Source of the DNA: a virus
Virus record (IMG/VR): IMGVR_UViG_3300034063_000493
Coordinates: 1 to 25,579 of that record
Reading direction: 5' to 3' (one strand)
DNA: 25,579 bases
Notes under the pieces: model-generated
The model's input: only the letters and a program-made list of their open reading frames with translations
What the model was told of the DNA's origin: nothing
Database searches by the model: none
Translations under genes and position numbers: made by a program
Shown: positions 7,337-14,091 of the stretch, piece by piece
Layout of the letters: every line of letters begins with the position of its first letter
Numbering within the stretch: position 1 is the stretch's first letter

Positions 7337-7697
7337 GGCGGATTTCCAGGCCGAGAAAATCTTCTCAAGCCGGCCTTGACGTTTCGCAGATAACTGCGTT
7401 ACCCTTCCGCACGCATGGAGAACGCCGTGAAGCGAGTGACTTGGAACGACGCCGTGGTTGCTCTGACGCTGGTTCACCTGGGCCAGCAGCTGGGAACCGA
7501 AAGCACGCTTGCTCGAGCAGTGTTCGACATCGCAACGCTTGTCGCGTCTTTTTTTGGCCGCATTTCATAGATACGTGCGAAACGCAAAACCAAGCGAAAG
7601 GAGTGCTTTGCGTTACGCGACTGGAATGTTCGTACACCACTACTTGCCAGCAGACTGCACGTCCGTACACTACGCCACCCAAGGAGGAATCCCCCAC
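7337..7697 (+). promoter_or_regulatory. Leader region between the HTH gene and the next strong start
   Basis: This stretch holds a GAGAAaatcTTCTC dyad (7353-7366), a TTGACG box (7376-7381) with TACCCT 18 bases later (7400-7405) as a candidate promoter, and a possible 51-codon gene starting ten bases beyond. It also has an AAAGGAG site before an in-frame TTG at 7608, and an AAGGAGGAA site at 7681-7689. Two CGTACAC copies lie 33 bases apart (7631-7637 and 7664-7670). It looks like an early-promoter region; the individual calls are weak. Confidence 0.4.
7415..7570 (+). CDS. Possible 51-residue peptide, perhaps leaderless
   Basis: An ATG frame of 51 codons with high GC in third positions. The peptide has a hydrophobic segment (DAVVALTLVHLGQQLG) and a second one near the end (RAVFDIATLVASFFGRIS). 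There is no ribosome site, but the candidate -10 (7400-7405) would start transcription within a few bases of the ATG, which would suit a leaderless message. It may be a small membrane peptide. It could also be a chance frame in a regulatory region. Confidence 0.4.
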   Translation: MENAVKRVTWNDAVVALTLVHLGQQLGTESTLARAVFDIATLVASFFGRIS

Positions 7698-7964
7698 ATG
7701 GACGCTCACGAAAAAGAATACCTCGCCGCCGTCGCCGCCATGCCCGAGCACACCGTTTCGGGCGGCACCACGCGGCTCATCGACGGGCAGCTGGTCACGA
7801 CCTACGCGGTCGGTGATCGCATCCGCTGGATCGAGAAGGGCCGCACGCTCAACGGCGTCGTGGTCGAGGTGCTGACGGATGACACCTACCACGTGCGGCG
7901 TCACGTTCCCGATCACGGGAACCTGCACTACGCCGTGACGGCCGATCAGATCACGCCGTTCTGA
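7698..7964 (+). CDS. Small hypothetical early protein (88 aa)
   Basis: The ATG at 7698 has one of the best ribosome sites in the window (AAGGAGGAA at 7681-7689). An in-frame TTG at 7608 with its own AAAGGAG site would add 30 residues, so two forms are possible. The 88-residue protein has a compact beta-rich centre, including a TYAVGDRIRWIEKGRTLNG segment and VVVEVLTDDTYHVRR. This reads like an SH3/Tudor-like small barrel, as in many DNA- or RNA-associated accessory proteins. That fold guess is weak. It heads the early genes before the RecT-like gene. Confidence 0.55.
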   Translation: MDAHEKEYLAAVAAMPEHTVSGGTTRLIDGQLVTTYAVGDRIRWIEKGRTLNGVVVEVLTDDTYHVRRHVPDHGNLHYAVTADQITPF

Positions 7965-8197
7965 ACGCAAAAATCACGGCGGATATGGCACGGGGGTTGC
8001 CCCCCCCCCCCCCGTTTATCTTCGCCCCCTCAACAGAGGACACCCGTACACAGGACCACCGAGAGAAGGAGTTAACCGGTGGAAGGAGTGGCGTCGGAGA
8101 CGCCAGAGCAAGGACGCACGAACCACCCGCAACGCAGGACGCCGAGCGGGATTTTCAAAGAAAAGTGACGCAAGTTTTCTTACGAAAGGACGCGACG
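7965..8197 (+). promoter_or_regulatory. Leader of the RecT-like gene with a 14-C homopolymer and two hairpins
   Basis: GGGGG (7992-7996) is followed by an unbroken run of 14 C (8000-8013). Downstream are a perfect hairpin GGCGTC-gga-GACGCC (8090-8104) and an AT-rich inverted repeat AAGAAAA/TTTTCTT (8158-8164 and 8175-8181) just before the GAAAGGA ribosome site. An ATG at 7985 runs through the C tract in frame with the RecT-like gene, so tract length would decide whether an N-terminally extended form exists. No separate gene is convincing here. Confidence 0.45.
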
Positions 8198-9115
8198 ATG
8201 AGCACAGAGATCAGCACCCAGCGGGCCAGCGGCTTGGCCCTTCAATCGTTCGATGACGCCTTCCGCTTCAGCAAGATGGTGTCGGCCTCGGAGTTCGCCC
8301 CCAAGGATTTCAAGAACAAGCCCGAGTCCTGCATGCTGGCCATCCAGCACGGCAGCGAGGTGGGCCTGTCCCCGATGCAGAGCCTGCAGAGCATCGCGGT
8401 TATCAACGGTCGCCCGACGATCTGGGGCGACGCCGCCTTGGCCCTGGTGCAGTCGAGCCCGGTGTGCGAGTACGTCCGCGAGTACACGGAAGGCGAGGGC
8501 GACGGCCTGGTGGCCGTCTGCGAGGCCAAGCGTCGAGGCTACCCAGCACCTACCGTGGTGCGGTTCAGCGTTGCCGACGCGAAGAAGGCTGGCTTGTGGG
8601 GCAAGTCTGGCCCGTGGAGCCAATACAGCAGCCGCATGCTGACCCTGCGTGCCCGAGGCTTCGCCCTGCGTAACGCGTTCGCCGACGCCTTGCGTGGGCT
8701 CATCACGGCCGAAGAGGCCCAGGACTACCAGCACGAGCCGGCCCGCGAGCCCGTGGTGGTGCGTCCGAAGTTCCCGAAAACCGAGAGTCGCCCGGCGGCT
8801 GTGGAGCGCGGCCACGCCCCTGCAACAGCCGTTGATAGCCACGCGCAGCAGACGGCACAGCCGCCGGCCCTCTCGGCCACGAATGATCCCGTCGCCAATG
8901 CCCGGCTCGCCGTGCAGCGGACGAACAGCCTCGAGCTGCTGGCCGCCCTGCGGGATCGCGTGAACCAGCGACACCGCGAAGGCACGTTCACCGAGGCCCA
9001 ACGCAACGAGCTCGTGCACCTGATCGACGGAAAGTGCGAGTGGTTGGAAAGCGAGCCCGAGGACAACGGCCAGGAGTTCGCCCACGAAGCGGCCGCAACG
9101 GAGGCCACGTCGTGA
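8198..9115 (+). CDS. RecT-like single-strand annealing recombinase
   Basis: A 305-residue protein starting at ATG 8198 with GAAAGGA eight bases upstream. Residues about 15-180 match the phage RecT-type pattern: an AFRFSKMVSASEFAPK opening, a central LSPMQSLQSIAVINGRPTIW block, and a late RARGFALRNAFADALRGLI helix ending in AEEAQDY. The C-terminal third is low-complexity followed by a helical tail. Such proteins anneal complementary strands in phage recombination and replication, usually with an exonuclease and SSB. No exonuclease is obvious beside it except the nuclease-like gene at 9487. It overlaps the next gene by four bases (GTGA). Confidence 0.72.
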   Translation: MSTEISTQRASGLALQSFDDAFRFSKMVSASEFAPKDFKNKPESCMLAIQHGSEVGLSPMQSLQSIAVINGRPTIWGDAALALVQSSPVCEYVREYTEGEGDGLVAVCEAKRRGYPAPTVVRFSVADAKKAGLWGKSGPWSQYSSRMLTLRARGFALRNAFADALRGLITAEEAQDYQHEPAREPVVVRPKFPKTESRPAAVERGHAPATAVDSHAQQTAQPPALSATNDPVANARLAVQRTNSLELLAALRDRVNQRHREGTFTEAQRNELVHLIDGKCEWLESEPEDNGQEFAHEAAATEATS

Positions 9116-9336
9116 ATGGCTGGCCCACCTTCGATGACGTTGTCGCGTACCTCCGCGAGCACGGCAAAGCCGACATGGCGACCGTTGCCAGTGGAATGCG
9201 TGATGAGGCGCAACGTTGCCGCAAGGCTGCGGAGACGAACCTCAAGGCGTACCACGACCTCAAGATGAAGCACGAGCCACCGCCGGCAACGCCGGGGTGG
9301 AGGAGTTACCAGGCCAAGACGGAGTCGAGCGACTGA
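9112..9336 (+). CDS. Small hypothetical protein (74 aa) coupled to the RecT-like gene
   Basis: Starts at a GTG overlapping the RecT-like stop (GTGA), with GGAGG nine bases upstream. The 74 residues are largely helical and charged, with a segment around DEAQRCRKAAETNLKAYHDL that could be a coiled coil. The C-terminus is Pro-rich. Size and coupling suggest an accessory factor for the recombinase, but nothing in the sequence proves it. It is followed by a 150-base gap holding two hairpins. Confidence 0.5.
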   Translation: MNGWPTFDDVVAYLREHGKADMATVASGMRDEAQRCRKAAETNLKAYHDLKMKHEPPPATPGWRSYQAKTESSD

Positions 9337-9382
9337 CACAGCCGGCACGCCATTGCCCCAGCGGCTCACCTGGCCGCATTGG

Positions 9383-9466
9383 TCGCCACGCGGTGAGTGG
9401 CGAGTAACCACCGCAGTCGCAGCGCTACCTCCCAGCGTGATGCGACCGCGCCGGGCGTAACCCGGC
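9383..9466 (+). promoter_or_regulatory. Two perfect hairpins in the gap before the nuclease-like gene
   Basis: TCGCCAC (9383-9389) pairs with GTGGCGA (9397-9403) around a seven-base loop. GCCGGG (9450-9455) pairs with CCCGGC (9461-9466) around CGTAA. The second stem ends nine bases before the AAGGAGG ribosome site of the next gene. Neither is followed by a T run, so they are more likely RNA-processing or translational control elements than terminators. Confidence 0.4.
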
Positions 9467-9486
9467 AAACACACAAGGAGGATGTA

Positions 9487-9966
9487 GTGGGCACGGAAGT
9501 CACGCTCAGTTGGCACGAGGCCGCGATGGGCAATTGCATCGGATCGCTGCGGCAACTCTCGGCCGTCAAGGCTGGCAAGCAAGATTGCCATGGCTACGAC
9601 GGCGAGGGATGGAGCGAGCACATCGAAGGCGCGTGCGGCGAGATAGCCGTGGCAAAACTGCTCGGGATCTTCTGGGACGGCAGCGTGAACACATGGAAGG
9701 CCAACGACTTGCCTGGGCTGCAGGTACGCACGCGGAGCCGCCACGACTACGACCTGATCGTGCGGCCCAGCGATGACGACCACGCCAGTTGGGTGCTGGT
9801 GACCGGGCGGTGCCCGCATTACCGCGTGCATGGCTGGATCACTGGTGCCGCCGCAAAGCGTCCCCAGTTTCTGAAGAACTACGGCGGCAGGCCGGCTGCG
9901 TACTTCGTGCCTGCGTCGGAACTGAGGCGGATGGATGAGATGCAATCAACGGCGGCGTCTCGTTGA
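9487..9966 (+). CDS. Putative PD-(D/E)XK-fold nuclease-like protein
   Basis: A 159-residue protein whose GTG start follows AAGGAGG by five bases. Residues 40-60 form a helix with Glu in EGACGEIAVAKLLG. Then come KANDLPG, and QVRTRSRHDYDLIVR with an acidic/basic strand pattern, and a WVLV strand ending in GWI.G..AK. The order Glu in a helix, Asp before a strand, then Q-V-R-x resembles PD-(D/E)XK nucleases with a variant third motif. It could serve as the exonuclease partner of the RecT-like protein. The fold is an inference from the pattern; catalytic residues are not certain. Confidence 0.45.
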   Translation: MGTEVTLSWHEAAMGNCIGSLRQLSAVKAGKQDCHGYDGEGWSEHIEGACGEIAVAKLLGIFWDGSVNTWKANDLPGLQVRTRSRHDYDLIVRPSDDDHASWVLVTGRCPHYRVHGWITGAAAKRPQFLKNYGGRPAAYFVPASELRRMDEMQSTAASR

Positions 9967-10013
9967 CGTGCGGCCGAGGCTAGTGAAAGGACTCCAAAGC
10001 AAGGAGACGAGAG

Positions 10014-10874
10014 ATGACCGCAAATAACACGACGAACTATGAAACCTACATGACGACTATGACGGCTGCTGAGTGGGCCAACGTGCCCGACAACCCTCGC
10101 CAGCGAGACACCGTGGCTCGGGCCTCGAAGGCCAAGCATCTCAATGTGCTCGAGCCGACGCACACTCTGGTCGCGATTGCAGAGTTGCCAGACGGAAAGC
10201 GGTACAAGCTCGACGGCCACACACGAGCATACAAGTGGCAGGCAGACCCAAAGATTGCGCCTACATTCCCGCTGGATGTACGTGTTTACGTTGTCCCTGA
10301 CTTGGCTGAAGTCAAGCGACTGTATATGCACTTCGACGGCAAGGAAGCCGTTGAGACCGCTGCCGACCGAGTGTTTGGTGGGATGCGTGAGGCCAAAATC
10401 TCGCCAAAAAGCGAGTTTGTGCGACGCTCAAGGTTCGCTGCGGCGCTGACAGCAGCTTACAGCTACATCTGTGGCGACCTCATAAAGGTCGATCAGTTCG
10501 AGCGGGTCAAGTTCTTTACGAAGCAGATTCGCTCTCTCGACACGTTTGTCGGCGCCACTAAGCGGATGTGCTCGCCAGCAACGTGTGTCTACCTGATGTC
10601 GCATCGCAAGCACGGCGATGCCGTCAACGATTTCTTCCAGCGGTTCATCAAGGACGAGGGCGTCAAGGATGGGCGACGCCGCGACAGCGTGCAGTGGTTT
10701 TCGGAGCTGATGGGAGAGTACGTGAAGGCCGCTCGAGGAAAAGGCCCAGTGTTTAACCACTACGTCGGGCACGGCCTACGGTGCGTCGAAATGTGGCTCA
10801 ACGACAAATCTGCAATGACAACTCGGCCAGCAGCCGCAGTTGACCCGCACAAGTACGGCGTTGACGAGAAGTAA
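10014..10874 (+). CDS. ParB/Srx-fold phage protein
   Basis: A 286-residue protein with a strong AAGGAGA site before the ATG. Residues 20-110 contain the ParB-like core, with the signature DGHTRAYKW at 67-75 preceded by KRYKL, and a strand pair after it (PLDVRVYVV). In ParB relatives this pocket binds nucleotide or DNA phosphate; phage members act as nucleases, modification helpers or transcription regulators. The remaining 170 residues are helical, basic and Arg/Lys-rich, with no second recognisable domain. It lies just upstream of a DNA methyltransferase, a common pairing in phages. Confidence 0.68.
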   Translation: MTANNTTNYETYMTTMTAAEWANVPDNPRQRDTVARASKAKHLNVLEPTHTLVAIAELPDGKRYKLDGHTRAYKWQADPKIAPTFPLDVRVYVVPDLAEVKRLYMHFDGKEAVETAADRVFGGMREAKISPKSEFVRRSRFAAALTAAYSYICGDLIKVDQFERVKFFTKQIRSLDTFVGATKRMCSPATCVYLMSHRKHGDAVNDFFQRFIKDEGVKDGRRRDSVQWFSELMGEYVKAARGKGPVFNHYVGHGLRCVEMWLNDKSAMTTRPAAAVDPHKYGVDEK

Positions 10875-10945
10875 TCACCTCGCCGCGTCATGGATGGCAT
10901 GCACGCTCGGTCGGGTCGGGCGGCGCGGATTTCACGGAGGACGAA

Positions 10946-12256
10946 ATGGGAAGTGATTACGAACTGACACCAACCGGCCTGGTCGTCCGCGACGGATGGA
11001 CGCCGGAATTATGGGAAGCCGCCGGCCGCGAGATCGCTCGCTACCAGAAGGGGCTGATGTGGCTGATCGGCGACTGGCTGAACGCTGGCGACCGTGAAGG
11101 CTACGTCGAGCGCGGCAAGCTGGCGGAGGCGTGCGAGCGTTTTGGAATTGCCTACGGGACAGCCGCGAACGCTGCAAGCGTGGCAAGGGCTTTTCCTGAA
11201 TCTTCACTTCGTCGTGAACATTTGGAGTTTGCGCACCACCAGGCTATCGCCAACCACCCGCAGGCCACCGACCTTCTCTCGTGGGCCGAGGAGACTGGCG
11301 CCACCGTCAAGCAACTCAGAGAAGAGAAGCAGCGCCGCAGCATCGCAGCCGCGCCCGCTGCTATTGAAGCCAGCGGCACGAAGGGCGACGTGTCGTGGGA
11401 TTTCAAGGTTGGCGACTGCCGGAAACTGCCGTACCCAGACGATCACTTTGACCTTGTTTTTTGCTCGCCTCCATACGAGGCACAGCGGTCCTACGGAGAA
11501 CTCGACTTCAGCCTGTCAGGCGAGGAGTGGGTGGCGTGGGCGACCGATTGCTACATGGAGTGTCTGCGGGTCTGCAAGGGACTCGTGGCCTGGGTGGTCG
11601 AGGGCTACACCGAGGACTTCGCCTACAGCTCGACGCCGTTTCTGCTGCACGCCGACCTTCACCGTCGCGGCGTCAAGATGCGGAAGGTTGTCGTCTATCA
11701 GCGAAACGGCATCCCAGGTACCGGCGGGCCTGATTGGCTGCGGAACGACTGGGAGCCGATCATCTGCGCTACCAAGCACGGCAGGCTTCCGTGGGCAGAC
11801 AACACGGCGATGGGCCAGCCGCCGAAGCAGAACGTGCCGAGGGCAGCGACAAACAGGCACAAGGACGGGAGCCGCAAGTCTGGGATCTACATAGACCCAG
11901 AGGTGTGCAACCCAGGCAACATCATCAGCGGCCTGGTCGGCAGTGGTGGCATGGGCTGGAAGGATGCCACAAAGAACGAGGCTCCTTTTCCTGAGTGGCT
12001 GGCGGAGTTCTTTGTCCGCAGCTTCTGCCCCGAAGGTGGAACGGTGCTCGATCCGTTTAGCGGGTCAGGCACAACGGTCTCGGTCGCGGTGAGGACCGGG
12101 CGAAACGGTGTCGGCATCGACGCCAGGAAAAGCCAAGTCGCTCTTGGGGAAACCCGGCTACGCGGCCTGACTGTCGCGGAAAGCAATCAGGTGATCCCTC
12201 TTCCATACATGGAAAGCGGTCGAGTGTCAGCCGAGGAGGTTGCTTATGTCCGCTAA
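10946..12256 (+). CDS. DNA methyltransferase (N4/N6 type) fused to an LmbU-like DNA-binding domain
   Basis: A 436-residue protein with GGAGG before the ATG. Residues about 18-130 follow the LmbU-like pattern: a GLMWLIGDWLNAGDREGY block, a short HTH-like stretch, a RREHLEFAHHQAI block, and a closing VKQLREEK. Residues 150-410 are an amino-methyltransferase with motif IV SPPY (174-177) and the SAM-binding motif DPFSGSGTT (369-377) after it, the order of beta-class N6-adenine or N4-cytosine enzymes. No restriction enzyme is adjacent, so a solitary protective or regulatory methylase is likely. The target site cannot be read from the sequence. It overlaps the next gene by 11 bases. Confidence 0.88.
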   Translation: MGSDYELTPTGLVVRDGWTPELWEAAGREIARYQKGLMWLIGDWLNAGDREGYVERGKLAEACERFGIAYGTAANAASVARAFPESSLRREHLEFAHHQAIANHPQATDLLSWAEETGATVKQLREEKQRRSIAAAPAAIEASGTKGDVSWDFKVGDCRKLPYPDDHFDLVFCSPPYEAQRSYGELDFSLSGEEWVAWATDCYMECLRVCKGLVAWVVEGYTEDFAYSSTPFLLHADLHRRGVKMRKVVVYQRNGIPGTGGPDWLRNDWEPIICATKHGRLPWADNTAMGQPPKQNVPRAATNRHKDGSRKSGIYIDPEVCNPGNIISGLVGSGGMGWKDATKNEAPFPEWLAEFFVRSFCPEGGTVLDPFSGSGTTVSVAVRTGRNGVGIDARKSQVALGETRLRGLTVAESNQVIPLPYMESGRVSAEEVAYVR

Positions 12257-12479
12257 ATGGATTGGCCGCGATCCACCGAGTGAGTTCATCGCTGAAATGT
12301 GCCAGCAGTTTCAGCGTTCATGGAGTGATGAAGAGCGAAGCGCAAGGCAGGGAAAGATGATTGAGGACGGCGCGTCGTGGACTGTCCCGCAGTTCCTTCC
12401 GCATCACTGCGAGTCAGGACAGTGGGCAAAGGGCCGAGAGCGAAAAGTTGTGGTCTGGAGATGCGTAAATGGCCGCTGA
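12246..12479 (+). CDS. Small hypothetical protein (77 aa)
   Basis: The ATG at 12246 lies inside the end of the methyltransferase gene with GAGGAGG six bases upstream, so the start is well defined. The 77 residues include a helix (SEFIAEMCQQFQRSWSDEER), a Trp/Pro-rich middle (ASWTVPQFLPHHC) and a basic end with a C..W..C-like group. It overlaps the replication-like gene by 11 bases, which suggests coupled translation. No family recognised. Confidence 0.55.
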   Translation: MSAKWIGRDPPSEFIAEMCQQFQRSWSDEERSARQGKMIEDGASWTVPQFLPHHCESGQWAKGRERKVVVWRCVNGR

Positions 12480-13356
12480 ATGGTTCCCAGTAGACGTATC
12501 GCTGGACACCAAGCCCGAGGTGCAGGAGCTCGTTGACCTTACCGGCGAGCCGGTGGAGGTGATCGTCTTCCGGCTGCTCAAGCTCTGGGGCTGGGTGCAA
12601 CTCAACACGGCAGACGGCCGGTTCCGCTCGACGCCTGCCCGCCTGGGCCGGATCTGCGGTGGAGAAGCCGCGTTCTGGGAGGCGGTTGCCGCTGTCGGCT
12701 GGATCGTCTTTGACGGCGAAACTGCCCAGATTCCCAAATGGGAGGAGCGTTTTGGCGGTGCCGCCAAGCGTCGAGCCCTGAAAAACAGGCGTCAGGACAA
12801 GTGGAGGCGCACCGGAGGCGCACCTGTAGACGCTGTTGTAGACGCGCGCGAGGCGCAGGTGCGTCTACAAGCGCGTCTACCACAGGACATAACAGAACAG
12901 GACAGAACAAGAGAAGAAATACAACCGGCTGCGCCGGTAGCTACGAGCGATCCGCCGAAACGGCGGAAACGCTCGCAGCACCACGACGCGATTGCGTGGT
13001 CGGATGCTGATGGGTGGCATGGAATTACCGAGTCAGACCGCAAGGCGTGGGGCGAGGCTTACCCGGCCACTGTTCTCGACATCGAGCTCGTCCGTGCCTC
13101 GGAGTGGCTGAAGGCGAATCCGACCAGGGCTAGAAAGTCCAACTGGCGACGGTTCCTTGTGTCTTGGCTTACGAGATCGCAGGACCGTGGTGGCACAAAT
13201 CGCAGTGCCGGGAAGACACCAGAGGACGTTGCGAAGCGTGCAGCCTTGGAACGCAAGGCGCGCGAGTTTGCTGAGTACCGCCCCGCACCGTACCGCAGCC
13301 CCAAGGAAGTCGCCGCGCTTGCGGCCGGAATGAAACTCAAGGAGGAGGATCTATGA
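12469..13356 (+). CDS. Phage replication initiator / helicase-loader-like protein
   Basis: A 295-residue protein. Residues 1-95 have the winged-helix pattern seen at the N-terminus of phage replisome organisers: EWFPVDVSLDTKPEV, EVIVFRLLKLWGWV, then short strands around RFRSTPARLGRICG. A low-complexity linker (about 100-180) is encoded by the iteron/A-rich DNA described separately. The C-terminal part (185-250) contains a WGEAYPAT block and a W...NP.R..SNWRRFLVSWL helix, as in phage O/DnaD-like replication proteins. It is followed by LexA-like and clamp genes. Function is inferred from domain layout and the embedded origin-like repeats. Confidence 0.68.
   Translation: MAAEWFPVDVSLDTKPEVQELVDLTGEPVEVIVFRLLKLWGWVQLNTADGRFRSTPARLGRICGGEAAFWEAVAAVGWIVFDGETAQIPKWEERFGGAAKRRALKNRRQDKWRRTGGAPVDAVVDAREAQVRLQARLPQDITEQDRTREEIQPAAPVATSDPPKRRKRSQHHDAIAWSDADGWHGITESDRKAWGEAYPATVLDIELVRASEWLKANPTRARKSNWRRFLVSWLTRSQDRGGTNRSAGKTPEDVAKRAALERKAREFAEYRPAPYRSPKEVAALAAGMKLKEEDL
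12803..12927 (+). repeat. ori: Candidate replication origin: tandem 11-mers, four iterons and an A-rich tract
   Basis: Two exact 11-base tandem copies of GGAGGCGCACC (12803-12813, 12814-12824) come first. Next are two direct GTAGACGC boxes (12826-12833, 12838-12845) and, 15 bases on, two inverted copies GCGTCTAC (12861-12868, 12873-12880). Spacing within each pair is exactly 12 bases. TTGTAGACGC and GCGTCTACAA form a perfect inverted repeat. Then follows a purine-rich, A-rich stretch (12881-12927) with two ACAGAACA copies ten bases apart. Iterons next to an easily melted tract inside the initiator gene match the lambda ori plan. Confidence 0.62.
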
Positions 13357-13574
13357 CCGAGACGATTCAGCCACCCGCCACCGACCGCCAGCGCGAGATC
13401 CTCGACTTCGTCCGCGAACGCACGGCGCTCTGCGGCCCGACCGTCCGCGAGATCATGGAGCACTTTGGGTTCCGCTCGCCCAACGGTGCGATGTGCCACA
13501 TCCTGGCCCTGGAGCGGAAGGGTCTCATCCGCCGTCGCGCCGGCCAGACGCGTGGAATCGAGGTGGTGTCATGA
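13353..13574 (+). CDS. LexA-like DNA-binding domain without peptidase
   Basis: A 73-residue protein starting at an ATG that overlaps the preceding stop (ATGA), with AAGGAGGAGG upstream. It matches the LexA N-terminal winged-helix domain almost end to end: a TDRQREILDFVRER opening, the recognition region around GPTVREIMEHFGFRSPNGA, and an ALERKGLIRRR wing followed by RGIEV. It stops where the LexA linker and the Ser/Lys autopeptidase would begin, so it cannot self-cleave. It could bind LexA-type operators constitutively, silencing phage or host SOS genes. The target is unknown. Confidence 0.8.
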   Translation: MTETIQPPATDRQREILDFVRERTALCGPTVREIMEHFGFRSPNGAMCHILALERKGLIRRRAGQTRGIEVVS

Positions 13575-13846
13575 GCCGCCGCAAGCCGTCCCCGCAAGCC
13601 GTCGCTGACACATGCCTTGCCTCGGCGTGGCGTGACGAGATTGACGACGAGTCCAGAATCCTGCTTGAGCAGGCCCACGACACGATCACGGAGCAGTCAG
13701 ACGTGATCGAGAGGCAGCGCCACACGATTCGGCAGTTGATGAACCGTTCGGTTCGCACGGCAAAGATTCTTGAGGTTGTCGAGGCAGAACTAGCGTCGAT
13801 GCGGTTCCCGCTGTTGGGTAACGAAGACCCGGGGATGTCGCTATGA
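13571..13846 (+). CDS. Small coiled-coil hypothetical protein (91 aa)
   Basis: Starts at an ATG overlapping the LexA-like stop and ends overlapping the next ATG, so it is fully embedded in a coupled operon. Residues 20-75 form a long helix with heptad character (a LLEQAHDTITEQSDVIERQ segment, then a MNRSVRTAKILEVVEAEL segment), probably a dimeric coiled coil. The start is basic (SRRKPSPQ). No catalytic motif is present. An accessory role for the replication genes around it is plausible but unproven. Confidence 0.55.
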   Translation: MSRRKPSPQAVADTCLASAWRDEIDDESRILLEQAHDTITEQSDVIERQRHTIRQLMNRSVRTAKILEVVEAELASMRFPLLGNEDPGMSL

Positions 13847-14091
13847 CGCTCGAACAATTCGCCCTGATTTCACTGGGCCACATAAGTCTCGCCTGCACGT
13901 TTGTGTTGGGCGTTTTGGTTGGTGTTTCACTTCAGAAGAAAAGGATTTCCCATGGTCGCAACGAAGGAACGTCGCAAGACTGGTGGCATCACATTGAGCG
14001 CCGGCGAGCTGAAGAATGCTCTGCACGCTGTAAGCCCGGCTGTGCCAAGCCGAGCACCAAAGCCCATCCTGACCAACGTGCGTCTGGGTGA
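13843..14091 (+). CDS. Small membrane protein overlapping the clamp gene by 140 bases
   Basis: An 82-codon frame whose ATG overlaps the preceding stop (ATGA). Residues 5-30 form one clear membrane helix (FALISLGHISLACTFVLGVL). The remaining 50 residues are basic, Cys/His-rich and encoded entirely within the first 140 bases of the clamp gene in another frame. The N-terminal part falls in DNA with no other gene, so the gene is probably real. The C-terminal part may just be run-on into clamp sequence after loss of an earlier stop. Confidence 0.45.
   Translation: MTLEQFALISLGHISLACTFVLGVLVGVSLQKKRISHGRNEGTSQDWWHHIERRRAEECSARCKPGCAKPSTKAHPDQRASG

Noticed and set aside
8180-9085. A 301-codon minus-strand frame opposite the RecT-like gene
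   Set aside because: Composition is His/Leu/Gly-rich nonsense without motifs and there is no ribosome site; it is a shadow of a well-supported gene.
8725-9945. A 406-codon open frame on the minus strand
   Set aside because: It lies antisense to the RecT-like gene, its neighbour and the nuclease-like gene. Its translation has no recognisable domain, and long antisense frames are expected opposite GC-rich third positions.
12826-12880. A CRISPR-like or transposon repeat array
   Set aside because: The repeat units are 8 bases, the spacing is 4 bases, and the DNA is inside a coding frame; an origin or chance codon effect fits better.
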